Below the pieces are notes generated by a model. It had not been told where the DNA came from. It searched no databases and saw nothing but the letters and a program-made list of their open reading frames with translations. From Linum tenue (Eukaryota; Streptophyta; Magnoliopsida; Malpighiales; Linaceae), in assembly GCA_946122785.1 (NCBI GenBank), contig CAMGYJ010000002.1, positions 38,714,495-38,778,494 of the forward strand: 64,000 bases of DNA, in the 5' to 3' direction. Below, one piece after another: positions 1 to 10,062 of this stretch (position 1 is the stretch's first letter; the number at the start of each line of letters is the position of its first letter). The translations under genes and the position numbers were made by a program.

Positions 1-430
1 ATCAAACACTTTATTATGGAAAAGTCGGACGATACTCCATAGTATTATTGTATGGGGCATGCCTCCATCTAATGCCCCCGAAAAAGAATATAGGGGCGTT
101 TGGTTTGAAATAGACAGGTCTTAGAATATGGGTATATGAGTATGTCATTAAGATTTTTTTGTGTATTTGAATTGTGAAGATTTTACGATTTGGATTGATG
201 GTAAGGATCGATACATGAAATTGATGTGTGTTTCGGTTCACATGCTTATTGTTGGGTACTGCCCGAGACTTGTAATTATCATGTATTTTATGCTAACGAT
301 ATGACCAAAAGTCCGACGAAAACTATTCACAAGAATTAAGGGAGGGTATAGCTTGTACACGTTACTCTATGGCATTAAGTATCTCTATCAGATGGATGCA
401 TACTGCCTTCGTTCCTCTTTGCTCGTTAAA
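1..430. other. AT-rich intergenic sequence
   Basis: No gene, RNA or element boundary is recognisable here. Short open frames on the minus strand are interrupted and match nothing I know. Confidence 0.5.
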
Positions 431-660
431 TAGGCTGTTCAAACGGGGCATTAGTTTGGTTTGGTCAGAAATTTTAAATTGTTTGATTTAGTTGGTTTGG
501 TAAAATATTTGAAAATATTGTCAACTAATCGAATCAATTAGACAATATATTTAACCTATTATAAATCTCATACTTATGCTTTCCATAATCATTCAAGAGT
601 TGAGCGTTTCTTCTTTTTGGACCCATAAAAAACAGAGGTTATAATTGCTTTTATACTATA

Positions 661-2345
661 CTAGGTAGCGATGTCGCGCCTTGTCGTGGGCGGAGATGGC
701 CTATGAGCATATATTATGTGGTTTGTTATAGTGTTTTGTTAGTATTATTAGCAATTTTTTAAGTAATATTGACTTGACAATATGATATTAAGTATTAACT
801 GAGAAGAGATATATGGCGATCAACATCCAATTAGAATATTTTTTGAAAATTTGGGCTAGTAAATGATATTTACCTAACCCAAGTGGACACATTGATTATG
901 GGTAGGGTATGAGTGACGTATATATGAGTTTGAAAGTTTGTAGATGGGAGTTTGCATTGCTTTTGCTTCTCTCTATAGTTTTTCTTTTCACCTAGGTAAG
1001 AATTTTCAACAAATATACATGGAATGTTTAACTAGATATCTCCACATATTAAATCTCATAGTGGAAAATGACGACTTTCTAATAAGTAATTACCATATAT
1101 ATTTATTTTTAATTGGGCTCGACATTGAACTGAAAAATGTTAGTGGTTCATAGTTCAATTATTAGTTCTCTAGACTGTTGGTGAGTCGTGTATGGACCCG
1201 ATCATAATTATGATTAGAATACATAAAAATAGTATACTAATTAGGGTTAGACGAATAAGGCAAAGAAAGAAATAAAGAAACGGTTATGGTAGGCAAGTGG
1301 AATTTGAAACGAAAAGGAAGTAGATGATGGAAAGATTTTGACCAATTTTTTTAGTTGGCCATCAATGCAACAATCAACCCTTTTCCTGAAGCAATTTATC
1401 AACACTTGCGAATGTAGATGTTGCATATTTTGTTACATGTAGTTAGTAGAAGTTTGTTTAGTTCCCGTAAATGTACTAAATGAGTTTATAAATTCGCTCT
1501 GGCGATATTTTAGAGTCGCATCTCTTTTATCATTTATTTAATGTTTTAAGTAAAGAGAAAATATAAAATGGTCGAATCTTCTCATACCCTTGAGTGATAT
1601 AACATCTTGTATTGTACAAACTAAATTTATATTTTTATGTTATGGTAGATTGGATTCATGGATTGGTTAAAGGATTTTTGGATTGGATTCATGGATTCAA
1701 GTGAAATCTAAACATTGGACCAATATGTAAATTTTAAAAAATTGTAGGTACGAAAATCTCATATAATTTAGGCATCAAAACATAATTTTTCAATAATTTT
1801 ATATTAAAATTAAATTGGGTATCAAAATTAAAATTTACATTATAGTAACTAAGTTGTGATTTAATTAAATTTGGGGTATCAAAATGTAGATTGTTAGGTT
1901 ATTCTAAATGAGTTTATAAATTCGCTCTTGCGATATTTTAGAGACGCATCTCTTTTATCATTTATTTAATTTTTTAAGTAAAGAGAAAATATAAAATGGT
2001 CGAATCTTCTCATACCCTTGAGTGATATAACATCTTGTATTGTACAAACTAAATTTATATTTTTATGTTATGGTAGATTGGATTCATGGATTGGTTAAAG
2101 GATTGTTGGATTGGATTCATGGATTCAAGTGAAATCTAAACATTGGACCAATATGTAAATTTAAAAAAATTGTAGGTACGAAAATCTCATATAATTTAGG
2201 CATCAAAACATAAATTTTCAATGATTTTATATTAAAATTAAATTTGGGATATCAAAATTAAAATTTACATTATAGTAACTAAGTTGTGATTTAATTAAAT
2301 TTGGGGTATCAAAATATAGATTGTTAGGCAACAGTAACCTAACTT
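661..2345 (-). mobile_element. Helitron-like fragment, 3' end at left
   Basis: Read on the minus strand, the left edge ends in a GC-rich imperfect hairpin followed by CTAG and then T, the usual Helitron 3' terminus. It interrupts the old hAT element at a point matching about 14127 of the intact copy. There is no recognisable protein. The right (5') boundary is placed only by where hAT similarity resumes, so it is approximate. A large tandem duplication lies inside. Confidence 0.5.
1475..2328. repeat. Tandem duplication, about 425-bp unit, two copies
   Basis: About 1475-1898 is repeated almost exactly at 1904-2328, offset about 428-430 bp. Differences are a few substitutions and single-base indels. 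No coding potential is seen. Confidence 0.9.
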
Positions 2346-2505
2346 CATCTTTACATATATTAATGTTCTTGTAGACATTAGGCAACAACATATGAGCTAC
2401 TAATGTAGATAAATCTCATGTATAATGTTGAATGAAAGCATGAAATACCAGGAAGATATTTTTCAGCCTCACATAAATGCTATAAGATAGTCAATCCACA
2501 CAAAC

Positions 2506-2869
2506 TGTTAGAAACAAAGTTTCTAACGGGTTTTGGATTCGGTGGATATTTGGGAATTGAGTGATAAGATAGAATTAGGGATTTGAGAGAAGAATTGGGG
2601 AAGGACAGAAGAGAATGGTCGCCGGCCGGATTAGGGATAGAGGAGAAATTGAGAGGATTTGGGAGAGAACAGGGTTTAGGGAGATAGACTTTTCTGAATT
2701 CTTTTCTGATTAATTCTGAATAGAAACCCAAAGTACATTTATATAGGAAATACCAAAAATCCTAACAATAAACCTAATTATATTAAATGACTACTAACCT
2801 TATTGATAATTATCCTAATAATAATTATATTAATAAATTGAGAAACCCTACAGAAATCGGTTTCTAACA
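2506..2869 (-). mobile_element. Solo LTR of the TGTTAGAAAC family
   Basis: This 364-bp sequence starts TGTTAGAAAC and ends GTTTCTAACA, and is flanked by a perfect 5-bp target duplication CAAAC (2501-2505 and 2870-2874). It is homologous to the paired LTRs at 24516-24877 and 26274-26635 but clearly more diverged. A TATA-like TATATAAA lies on the minus strand at about 2738-2745, at the position of the TATA box in the young copies. A lone LTR with an intact target duplication indicates recombination between two LTRs after insertion. Confidence 0.92.
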
Positions 2870-3034
2870 CAAACACACATAATTCATTACCCTTGTACAA
2901 TTATCTTAGTTTGATGTGTTGAGGTTAACTATTAGTTGATTGTTATATTTTATTCAGTATAAACATTATGAATAATTGCATTAACATGTGATTTTTCTCG
3001 CATAATAATAATGTTATGTTACATTGGTTAACCC

Positions 3035-3624
3035 TAGGGCTGCAAATGAGCCAAGCCGCTCGTGAGCAACTTGGCGTTCGAATCGAAAAAAACTCGTTCG
3101 ACACTAGACTCGTTGTTTAACAAGCCGGCTCGCGAGCCGGCTCGTTAGTAAACGAGCCAACCTTGAGCTAGGCCATGCTCGGCTTGATAAGCTCGTGAGC
3201 TAGCTTGACTCGGTGGCTTGTTGAGCTAAGCTCGCGAGCTGGTTTGTTTAAAGCTTGTGGAAGGATTAGTTACTATTCTGAAAATTATCTTGTTAATAAG
3301 GATGTGTATGGAAGTTAGATGTTATTTTTAGTTTCTAGTGTTCTTTTTATCATTTTTAATTTCTAATGTTCTTATTTGTACACATTTTTCAGCTAGAATG
3401 GTTTCAAATCGAGCTTATCTTGAGCCGAGCTTGTACTCAGCTTGACAAGCTGTGTTAATGAGCATTTACCGAGCTCGAGCTGGATTATTTTTAATCGAGT
3501 CCAGCTCGAGCTCGAGCTGGATGATCAAAATTCGAGTCGGCTCGAGCTAAAAAATTTATAAATGAGCCGAGTTCAAGCTAAGCTAAAACTCGACTCGAGT
3601 CGACTCGGCTCGTTTGCAGCCCTA
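3035..3624. mobile_element. hAT-type MITE rich in GAGC/CTCG repeats
   Basis: The terminal inverted repeats are TAGGGCTGCAAAtGAGCC and its complement with one mismatch. The flanking 8-mers are GTTAACCC (3027-3034) and GTTAACTC (3625-3632), an 8-bp target duplication with one change. The interior is dominated by CTCGAGC-like words and has no gene. An 8-bp duplication with TAGGG termini fits the hAT superfamily. The element sits inside the old hAT copy. Confidence 0.85.
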
Positions 3625-3780
3625 GTTAACTCGATTAACCAATTAGGTTAAACTTTTGTTTGATTAATTTGATTGTTATATTAATTTGGTCGACTTGATT
3701 AAGATATTGTGTTTCATATTTAATAAAATTTTGACTTCATCAGTTTGGTAGTTACCACGATAAACATTTGAAGAGCCCTA

Positions 3781-4765
3781 GCCTATTGTGTACGGGTACT
3801 GCTATCGCTACCTTGCGTGACCATTGGTTACATCGCATCCTGTTCCCTTTACCTCGGGGCTGCCCCCACCCCAAACTCCGAAACCTACTTACTGAGACCT
3901 CTAATGGGCTCCGGATGCCTTGGCCTTTGCAGCTAGAAGTTTGGTCTCTTCATTGCTGAGGCTGATTCTAGAGGTAATGGTGTAGCGATTAGCCGATGAT
4001 GGTACTTAAGTAAAATGACTTAAAAACACAAGAGTAGAGGTAGAGGAGGAGAACACAAGTGCATTCCAAAATGTATATGCATTCAAGGTACAACATAATT
4101 CGAAAGTTTGGGGCCAGATACAGCCCCCTGCTCTCCTGAGTTTCTTTTGCCGGTGAAGCTTTGCGGTTAGAGTAGTACGTTCTATTCTCACCCTTTTGAG
4201 AACCAAACAACATTTTCAAATTTGTCTTGGCAGTAGGTACGTGTCCACAAGTGGTAGTGGAGGAGGAGAAGAACTATTACCACATTTGTCTTTTGCTTAC
4301 CTTTTCACTGCTCTGCCTTTTCTTTTCTTGTGGGTTTGGAAAATAATAAAGAATCCAGTGTGTATGTACGTAGCTCCAAAAAGACAAACGTGCCATTTGG
4401 AGCAAAAGAGGGCAAGCGGGAAGACAGTGCAACGCGGGAAGACAAAAACCCTTTATTTTGGGGTATGGTTGGTTGTGTTGTGTATTTGTGTCGCCACCGC
4501 GACCACTAAACGAAGAAGGTCACTTATCATTCATCACAAGACAGATAACAACGGCTCGAGCAGGGAGGGAACATCGGTAGGAACTGGAAGCTTCATATCG
4601 AAATAAGTGTATATTTAGTGTCTCGAGAAATCTTAAGGTTTCTTTCAACGATCTTGCTATAACAATTGGCGGAAGAAAAAGAAGAATCTGGGTGGGATGG
4701 CGACAGTGCAGGAATTGTTATTACAATGATGGCGAAATTTTTACAATAAATTATTTGCTGAAGAA
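3781..4765. other. No recognisable gene
   Basis: Mixed-composition sequence up to the Copia insertion. A 136-codon plus-strand frame at 4196-4606 has no motif I recognise, and I do not call it a gene. A short purine-rich stretch near 4660-4770 could be the 5' part of some transcribed unit cut by the Copia element. Confidence 0.4.
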
Positions 4766-4770
4766 TTCTT

Positions 4771-5403
4771 TGAGATTTCAGGCCGGGAGAGGAAACGTTT
4801 TTTGTGTTTAGGATTTTGGAGAATGAGTCACAGAATGACTGAATAATACGAAGATAGATTAACTAACAAGAGTCATTCTGCAGCCATTATGTCTGCGATT
4901 TTGGAAACAAAGATCGAAAGAAAGAAACGAAAAGAAACTCGACCAGAAGTATGGTCGATCAACAAAGATCCTGAACAATCTTCCCACTTCCTCTATACCC
5001 ATAATCTATCTCTATAGATAAGAAGACTGAAGATGAACAAAAACCCGAACCCTTGACAGCTCAATGATTTCACAATTCAAGCTGCAACCGTTAATCTTCT
5101 CATGATCTTTTGAGGTCTTTAAAAAGGGCTGAGGATTAGGACCGTTGTGGCTGTAGGTGTGCTTTTGACAAGCACAAGATCGTAGGAGAGCTTGTTCTTG
5201 GCAAAAGGAGGTTCTGTGTCTTTTGAGAATGGAGGAGGAAGGCGATTCTGGAGGATAAGGCTGATTCACGAAGACAGCTCCAGGCCTTATCTTCATCCGG
5301 CGTCGTATGCGTCCAGCGGCGTCGTTTGTTGAAGAGATGAATCGTTTGGTGAAGCGGCGTCGTTTTGTATGTTGGAGAGCAGGAGCTGACTTTTCGTCTC
5401 ACA
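4771..5403 (-). repeat. Copia 3' LTR
   Basis: On the plus strand it starts TGAGATTTCAGG and ends CGTCTCACA, that is TG..CA on either strand. Short translated frames inside it (for example the 94-codon frame at 5012-5296) recur in the partner LTR and are not genes. Confidence 0.95.
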
Positions 5404-5415
5404 ATTTCCCCCTTC
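5404..5415 (-). other. Copia polypurine tract
   Basis: The minus strand reads GAAGGGGGAAAT immediately before the 3' LTR, the normal plus-strand primer site of an LTR element. Confidence 0.85.
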
Positions 5416-5752
5416 AGCCGATCCTCCATTTCCTGAAAATGAAACACACACAAGCAGACACCATTTCCAGAAACAACAGGGAACAAAAAAATGTCCAGCA
5501 AACCCCCATGGGTTGCAAAGCATAACAAAATAACATAAATAGATAATATTCAGCAGACCCCCATGGGTTGCAAAGCAGAGCAAAATAACACATAAGTTCA
5601 GCAATCACCCACGGATTGCAAAATAGTCAACCATGACATGAGTCTAGCAATCTTGGCAAAGTTTGTAGTGCAAAATAACAACATAGAATAGCTTCAACAG
5701 ACATTCCCCCTGGGAACAGGCCGCAAAAAGTTCCCCCTGAGACAAACAGTCA

Positions 5753-6718
5753 TTACTGCGAAGGACCTGGCACTGGAGAGCTGGGGTCATCATTAAGATC
5801 TTCATCAGATTCAACTGATGACGAGTCATCAAGAGCAAAAATAAGGCCAAGGTTGGCAGGTGCTCTTAATGGTGACCGAGCAGGAGAAGTGGGAACTTGA
5901 AAGCCCAGGCAAGCCAGCACATTTCTAGCACTGAGGTGAATGGTAGGAGTTTCTGATCGAAAGCCAGAGATGTTGATATTTATGTTGGCCAGGAAGGTAG
6001 TGATAATCCCTCCAAAAGGCAGAGATCCATCACCCGGGGAGATCATGGCTCCAAACAGCAGTGAGCAAAAATCAAGTTTCTGTCCAGCAGTGGCATGAGA
6101 CAGAATCCAGATATCAAGAGGAAGGACTTGATCTCTTGAGAACCCACGAGGCAACAGCACTCGAGTGAGGAAGTAATGAAAGATTCTAAGTTTTGGACAC
6201 AGGCGAGAAGCTGGGAAAGCTGTAAATGTAGTAGTGGCTGGTTGACCAGAGAACTTAGATCCCTCAATATCAAGATTGAAATCAAACTTCCACATCTCAG
6301 ATGTGTGGCAAAGAGCAAGACCAGAGGATGGATATCCAAGAATAATGCTTAGGGCTCTCATGGGAATGGAAAGCAGATGTCCATAGACAAGGGTGGAGAA
6401 CCTTTTGGTATGAATCCCAAGACAGCGCAGGTTGCTGTAAAAATGCTTGACAAGCTCAGGACAAGCTGGTTGGGCAGGAATATTTATGAGAAAATCCCAG
6501 CCAAGAGCATTAATCAGAGGCATGATGTCCATCCCAAAGGGAATAAACTCATGAGGATCAATGCGGATTTGAAAGGCAAGAGGCCTTTGATCAAAGGATT
6601 CAAGGTAGCGGTGATGATTTATGATGGCAGGTTCTCTATGGATGGATGAGATATAGGTATGAACAAAGCCAAGAGAACGGAGATGATCAGACATGGTTTC
6701 TAGGAGAGGTTGGATCAA
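5753..6718 (-). CDS. Copia third ORF, putative plant transposon protein (env-position accessory ORF)
   Basis: An uninterrupted 321-aa frame between pol and the 3' LTR, starting 272 bp after the pol stop. It resembles the plant retrotransposon accessory family often listed as 'putative plant transposon protein' (PF20167-like). Around residues 90-130 it has the pattern PELVKHFYSNL, then VYGHLLSIP, then a ..ILGYP block. The C-terminus is acidic and Ser/Pro-rich (SSSVESDEDLNDDPSSP). I see no signal peptide or clear membrane segment, so its place in the 'envelope' position does not make it an envelope protein. The 193-aa frame of the Athila element (31118-31699) shows the same block order. Its function is unknown; the family assignment is from pattern memory. 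Confidence 0.7.
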   Translation of the reverse strand: MIQPLLETMSDHLRSLGFVHTYISSIHREPAIINHHRYLESFDQRPLAFQIRIDPHEFIPFGMDIMPLINALGWDFLINIPAQPACPELVKHFYSNLRCLGIHTKRFSTLVYGHLLSIPMRALSIILGYPSSGLALCHTSEMWKFDFNLDIEGSKFSGQPATTTFTAFPASRLCPKLRIFHYFLTRVLLPRGFSRDQVLPLDIWILSHATAGQKLDFCSLLFGAMISPGDGSLPFGGIITTFLANININISGFRSETPTIHLSARNVLACLGFQVPTSPARSPLRAPANLGLIFALDDSSSVESDEDLNDDPSSPVPGPSQ

Positions 6719-6990
6719 GATGGATTAAGTGTGGAGTGAGTGAAAAAATGATCTGGTATTTAAAGAGAGAACCAAGCTTACCTAAGCGTGAAAGTAGAGT
6801 TTTGAAAGAAGCATGAAGTAAATGCAGGCATGCAAAAATGCTTCGTAACTCTAAGAAGCATGCTCAAGAAATGCAGAAGAAAGACCAATCTGGTTGCAGC
6901 AAAATAAAGTGGACAGAAAGGAAAAAGGAATTAAATGCACATCCAATACAAATCATTATGGGGAAAGAGTGCAAATCTGATGAAAAGATT

Positions 6991-9900
6991 TTAGGCCAAT
7001 TTCAGAGCAACAAACCTGTCAGTGGGCAGTGGTTTAGTAAATAAATCAGCAAGCTGATTTTCTGTGGGAACAAATTGAAGCTCAATTTTGCCAAGCTGAA
7101 TTAAATCACGAATGAAATGATGTTTTATTTCTATATGTTTGGTCCTACTGTGTTGAACAGGATTTTTTGACATGCAAATGGTGCTTGTATTGTCACAGCA
7201 GATAGGGATTTTTGAGAATTCAAGACCATAATCAGATAATTGGGATTTCATCCACATTAATTGAGTGCAACAACTCCCAGCAGCCATGTATTCAGCTTCA
7301 GCTGTTGAGAGTGCCACAGCCCCTTGTTTCTTACTGAACCAAGATACAAGACAGGGACCAAGAAAATGACTCGATCCTGAGGTGCTCTTTCTATCAGTAA
7401 TACTACCAGCAAAATCAGAATCACTAAATCCAACCAGATCAAAATAATCACATTTTGGATACCAAAGGCCTAAATCTGAGGTTCCCTTTATATACTTAAA
7501 GATTCGTTTTACTGCAGTTAGATGAGATTCTTTTGGACAGGATTGAAATCTTGCACATAAACCAACTGAAAACTGAATGTCAGGTCGACTGGCAGTTAGA
7601 TAAAGAAGAGAACCAATCATGCCACGATATTTCTTTTCACAAACAGGGTTTCCAGTTTCATCTTTATCTAGTTTAGAGTTTGCTGCCATAGGTGTATTGC
7701 ATGGATTTATGTTTTGAAGATCAAATTTCTTAAGCATTGAATCAATGTACTTAGATTGAGAAATGAAAATTCCAGAGTTAAGTTGTTTAATTTGAAGTCC
7801 CAGAAAGTAAGAAAGTTCTCCCATCATGCTCATTTCAAAAACATTTTTCATGGAATCACAGAATTCTGAGCACATGTCAGGATTAGTTGATCCAAATACA
7901 ATGTCATCGACATATATTTGGACAATCAGAATGTTGGAACCTTTTCTTTTGATAAATAGAGTTTTATCAACCCCTCCTTGTTCAAAATTTTGTTCAATAA
8001 GAAATTCAGTTAGCCTGTCAAACCAAGCTCGAGGGGCTTGTTTTAAACCATATAATGCTTTAGACAGTTTGTATACATGGTTTGGAAACTCAGGATCAAT
8101 GAAACCAGGAGGCTGTGCAACATAAACTTCTTCCTTAATGACTCCATTTAGAAATGCACTTTTGACATCCATTTGGAAAAGAGGAATTTTCATGAAACAA
8201 GCAAAGGCACACAACATTCTTATGGATTCAATTCTAGCTACTGGTGCAAAAGTCTCATCGAAATCAATTCCTTCTTCTTGATTATATCCCTGAGCAACTA
8301 ATCTGGCTTTATTTTTTATTATTATCCCTAATTCATCAGATTTGTTACGAAATACCCATTTAGTTCCTATCACTGTTTTATCTAGAGGCAAAGGAACCAA
8401 TTCCCATACTTTTAACCTAATAAATTGCAATAATTCCTCTTGCATGGCATTTGTCCATTCTTCATCATTTAATGCCTCCTTATAATTCTTAGGTTCAAGT
8501 TGAGATACAAAGGCATACTGTCCAGGGATATACTTACCTCGAGTTTTTATTTTGTCATCCAGATTTCCAAGGATGAGAGTTTCAGGATGTCTCCTTTTGA
8601 TGTGAGCAGGGGCAGATTTGGTTTGACAAGATGGATCATTACCTTGACTTGTTTCTTCCCCTGCATCTTGAGTGACATCTAAAGTGTTTTCTGTATCTAC
8701 AGGCTTAGAGAGATGATCAAACTCAAGTGATGGAAAAACTGAATTACAGGGATCAATAGAGATAGATGACATTGAATCATCAAATTTCACAAAAACAGAC
8801 TCTTCAACACGTCTAGTTATCTTATTAAAGACACGAAATGCTTGTCCTTTCATCGAATATCCCACAAAAATGCAAGGATCAGATTTGGAATCAAATTTTC
8901 CTCTATGATCTTTTGTATTCAAGGAGTAGCACTTGCATCCGAAAGGGTGAAAGTAGCTAAGATTTGGAGACTTATTCTTAAGAATCTCATATGGAGTTTT
9001 ATTTAGATGCTTTCGAATAAGAACTCGATTTATAGTGTAGCATGCAGTGTTAACTGCTTCAGCCCATAAATTTTTTGGTGAATTATACTCTAGAAGCATA
9101 GTTCGGGCAGTTTCAATGATTGTACGATTTTTCCTTTCTACAACACCGTTTTGTTGAGGTGTTCTAGGGGCAGAAAAAGAGTGAGCAATCCCTTTTTCAT
9201 TGCACAAGGTTTCAAAGTTTTCATTTATGAATTCTCCTCCGTTATCACTTCTGATGGATTTTAAACATGCAGAAGAATCATTTAAAACTTGAGCAACAAA
9301 GATTTTGAATTTTTCAAATGTTTCATCTTTGGTAGCTAAAAAATATACCCAAGAGAATCTTGAGTAGTCATCAACGATCACAAACACATAGGATTTTCCT
9401 CCAAGACTAGTAACATTACAAGGACCAAAAAGATCCATGTGGACCAGTTCATAGCAAGCAGTGGTAGTTATATCCTTTTTACGTTTAAAGTGTTTCTTAG
9501 CATGTTTTCCAGCTATACAGGCATCACAAAAGAAGTTTTGTTTTTCTTTAATGTTTGGGATTCCTCTGGCAGACTTAGATTTGGACAATTTAGATAGTTT
9601 AGACAGGCAGATGTGTCCTAATTTCCTATGCCACAGAGATTCCACATCCTGAGACAGAGCTTGAAAACAGGTTTCATTAAATGAGTCAAGGTTATTTAGA
9701 TCAACAACATAAATGTTGTCCTTTTGAGTACCAAAGAAGAGTAATTTTCCATCACTAATTCTTTCAATTTTGCATAAGGATGCTTCAAAAATGACTCTAT
9801 TTCCAGATTTGCAAAGCTGACTGATAGAGAGTAAATTGTGTTTTAGTCCATTTACAAGTAGCACATCATCTATAGTTGGAAAAGGAGAATTGCCAATGAC

Positions 9901-10059
9901 ACCTTTACCAAAAACTCTTCCATTTCTATCATCACCAAAAGTAACTTTACCTCCCTTTTTATAGATTAGAGAGGAAAACAGATTTTCATTACCTGTCATG
10001 TGGTGGGAGCAACCACTGTCAAGATACCATATATTTTCAGAAGCTCCCTTGTTCTGCAA
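6991..10059 (-). CDS. pol: Copia pol: protease, integrase, reverse transcriptase, RNase H
   Basis: A 1022-codon open stretch in the same frame as gag. The aspartic protease shows DSGCSHHMTG near residue 14. The pre-integrase zinc region has the LWHRKLGH..CDACIAGK pattern near residues 140-190. The integrase core has its D (HMDLFGP), D (SDNGGEF) and E (VVERKNR) between about 200 and 310. RT has KALYGLKQAPRAWF and the catalytic YVDD near residue 715. RNase H has SDSDFAG, KSTSG and STAEAEYMA near the C-terminus, and LADLFTKPLP closes the protein. All catalytic signatures look intact. The listed start is only the first possible TTG after the gag stop (TGA at 10063-10065). Pol is probably made as part of a Gag-Pol polyprotein. 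Confidence 0.95.
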   Translation of the reverse strand: MQNKGASENIWYLDSGCSHHMTGNENLFSSLIYKKGGKVTFGDDRNGRVFGKGVIGNSPFPTIDDVLLVNGLKHNLLSISQLCKSGNRVIFEASLCKIERISDGKLLFFGTQKDNIYVVDLNNLDSFNETCFQALSQDVESLWHRKLGHICLSKLSKLSKSKSARGIPNIKEKQNFFCDACIAGKHAKKHFKRKKDITTTACYELVHMDLFGPCNVTSLGGKSYVFVIVDDYSRFSWVYFLATKDETFEKFKIFVAQVLNDSSACLKSIRSDNGGEFINENFETLCNEKGIAHSFSAPRTPQQNGVVERKNRTIIETARTMLLEYNSPKNLWAEAVNTACYTINRVLIRKHLNKTPYEILKNKSPNLSYFHPFGCKCYSLNTKDHRGKFDSKSDPCIFVGYSMKGQAFRVFNKITRRVEESVFVKFDDSMSSISIDPCNSVFPSLEFDHLSKPVDTENTLDVTQDAGEETSQGNDPSCQTKSAPAHIKRRHPETLILGNLDDKIKTRGKYIPGQYAFVSQLEPKNYKEALNDEEWTNAMQEELLQFIRLKVWELVPLPLDKTVIGTKWVFRNKSDELGIIIKNKARLVAQGYNQEEGIDFDETFAPVARIESIRMLCAFACFMKIPLFQMDVKSAFLNGVIKEEVYVAQPPGFIDPEFPNHVYKLSKALYGLKQAPRAWFDRLTEFLIEQNFEQGGVDKTLFIKRKGSNILIVQIYVDDIVFGSTNPDMCSEFCDSMKNVFEMSMMGELSYFLGLQIKQLNSGIFISQSKYIDSMLKKFDLQNINPCNTPMAANSKLDKDETGNPVCEKKYRGMIGSLLYLTASRPDIQFSVGLCARFQSCPKESHLTAVKRIFKYIKGTSDLGLWYPKCDYFDLVGFSDSDFAGSITDRKSTSGSSHFLGPCLVSWFSKKQGAVALSTAEAEYMAAGSCCTQLMWMKSQLSDYGLEFSKIPICCDNTSTICMSKNPVQHSRTKHIEIKHHFIRDLIQLGKIELQFVPTENQLADLFTKPLPTDRFVALKLA

Positions 10060-10062
10060 TTT

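Larger units (their letters stand above)
431..3780. mobile_element. Old hAT-type non-autonomous element, split by three later insertions
   Basis: The left end reads TAGGCTGTTCAAACGG and the right end is close to CATTTGAAGAGCCCTA. Both match the ends of the intact copy at 13834-14639. Four separated blocks (about 431-660, 2345-2505, 2870-3034 and 3633-3780) follow the order of the intact copy, including a shared stretch around CATAA..CA.TCAAGAGTT. Between them lie a Helitron fragment, a solo LTR and a MITE. Without the insertions the element is roughly 715 bp, against 806 bp for the intact copy. The flanking 8-mers no longer match, so its own target duplication is lost, as expected for an old copy. 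Confidence 0.7.

Noticed and set aside
4196..4606. 136-codon plus-strand host gene
   Set aside because: No motif, no plausible neighbours, and composition like the surrounding intergenic DNA.
5012..5608. Several 60-130 codon frames at the left end of the Copia element
   Set aside because: They lie in the LTR or just beside it, and most recur in the partner LTR. No start context or motif supports them.
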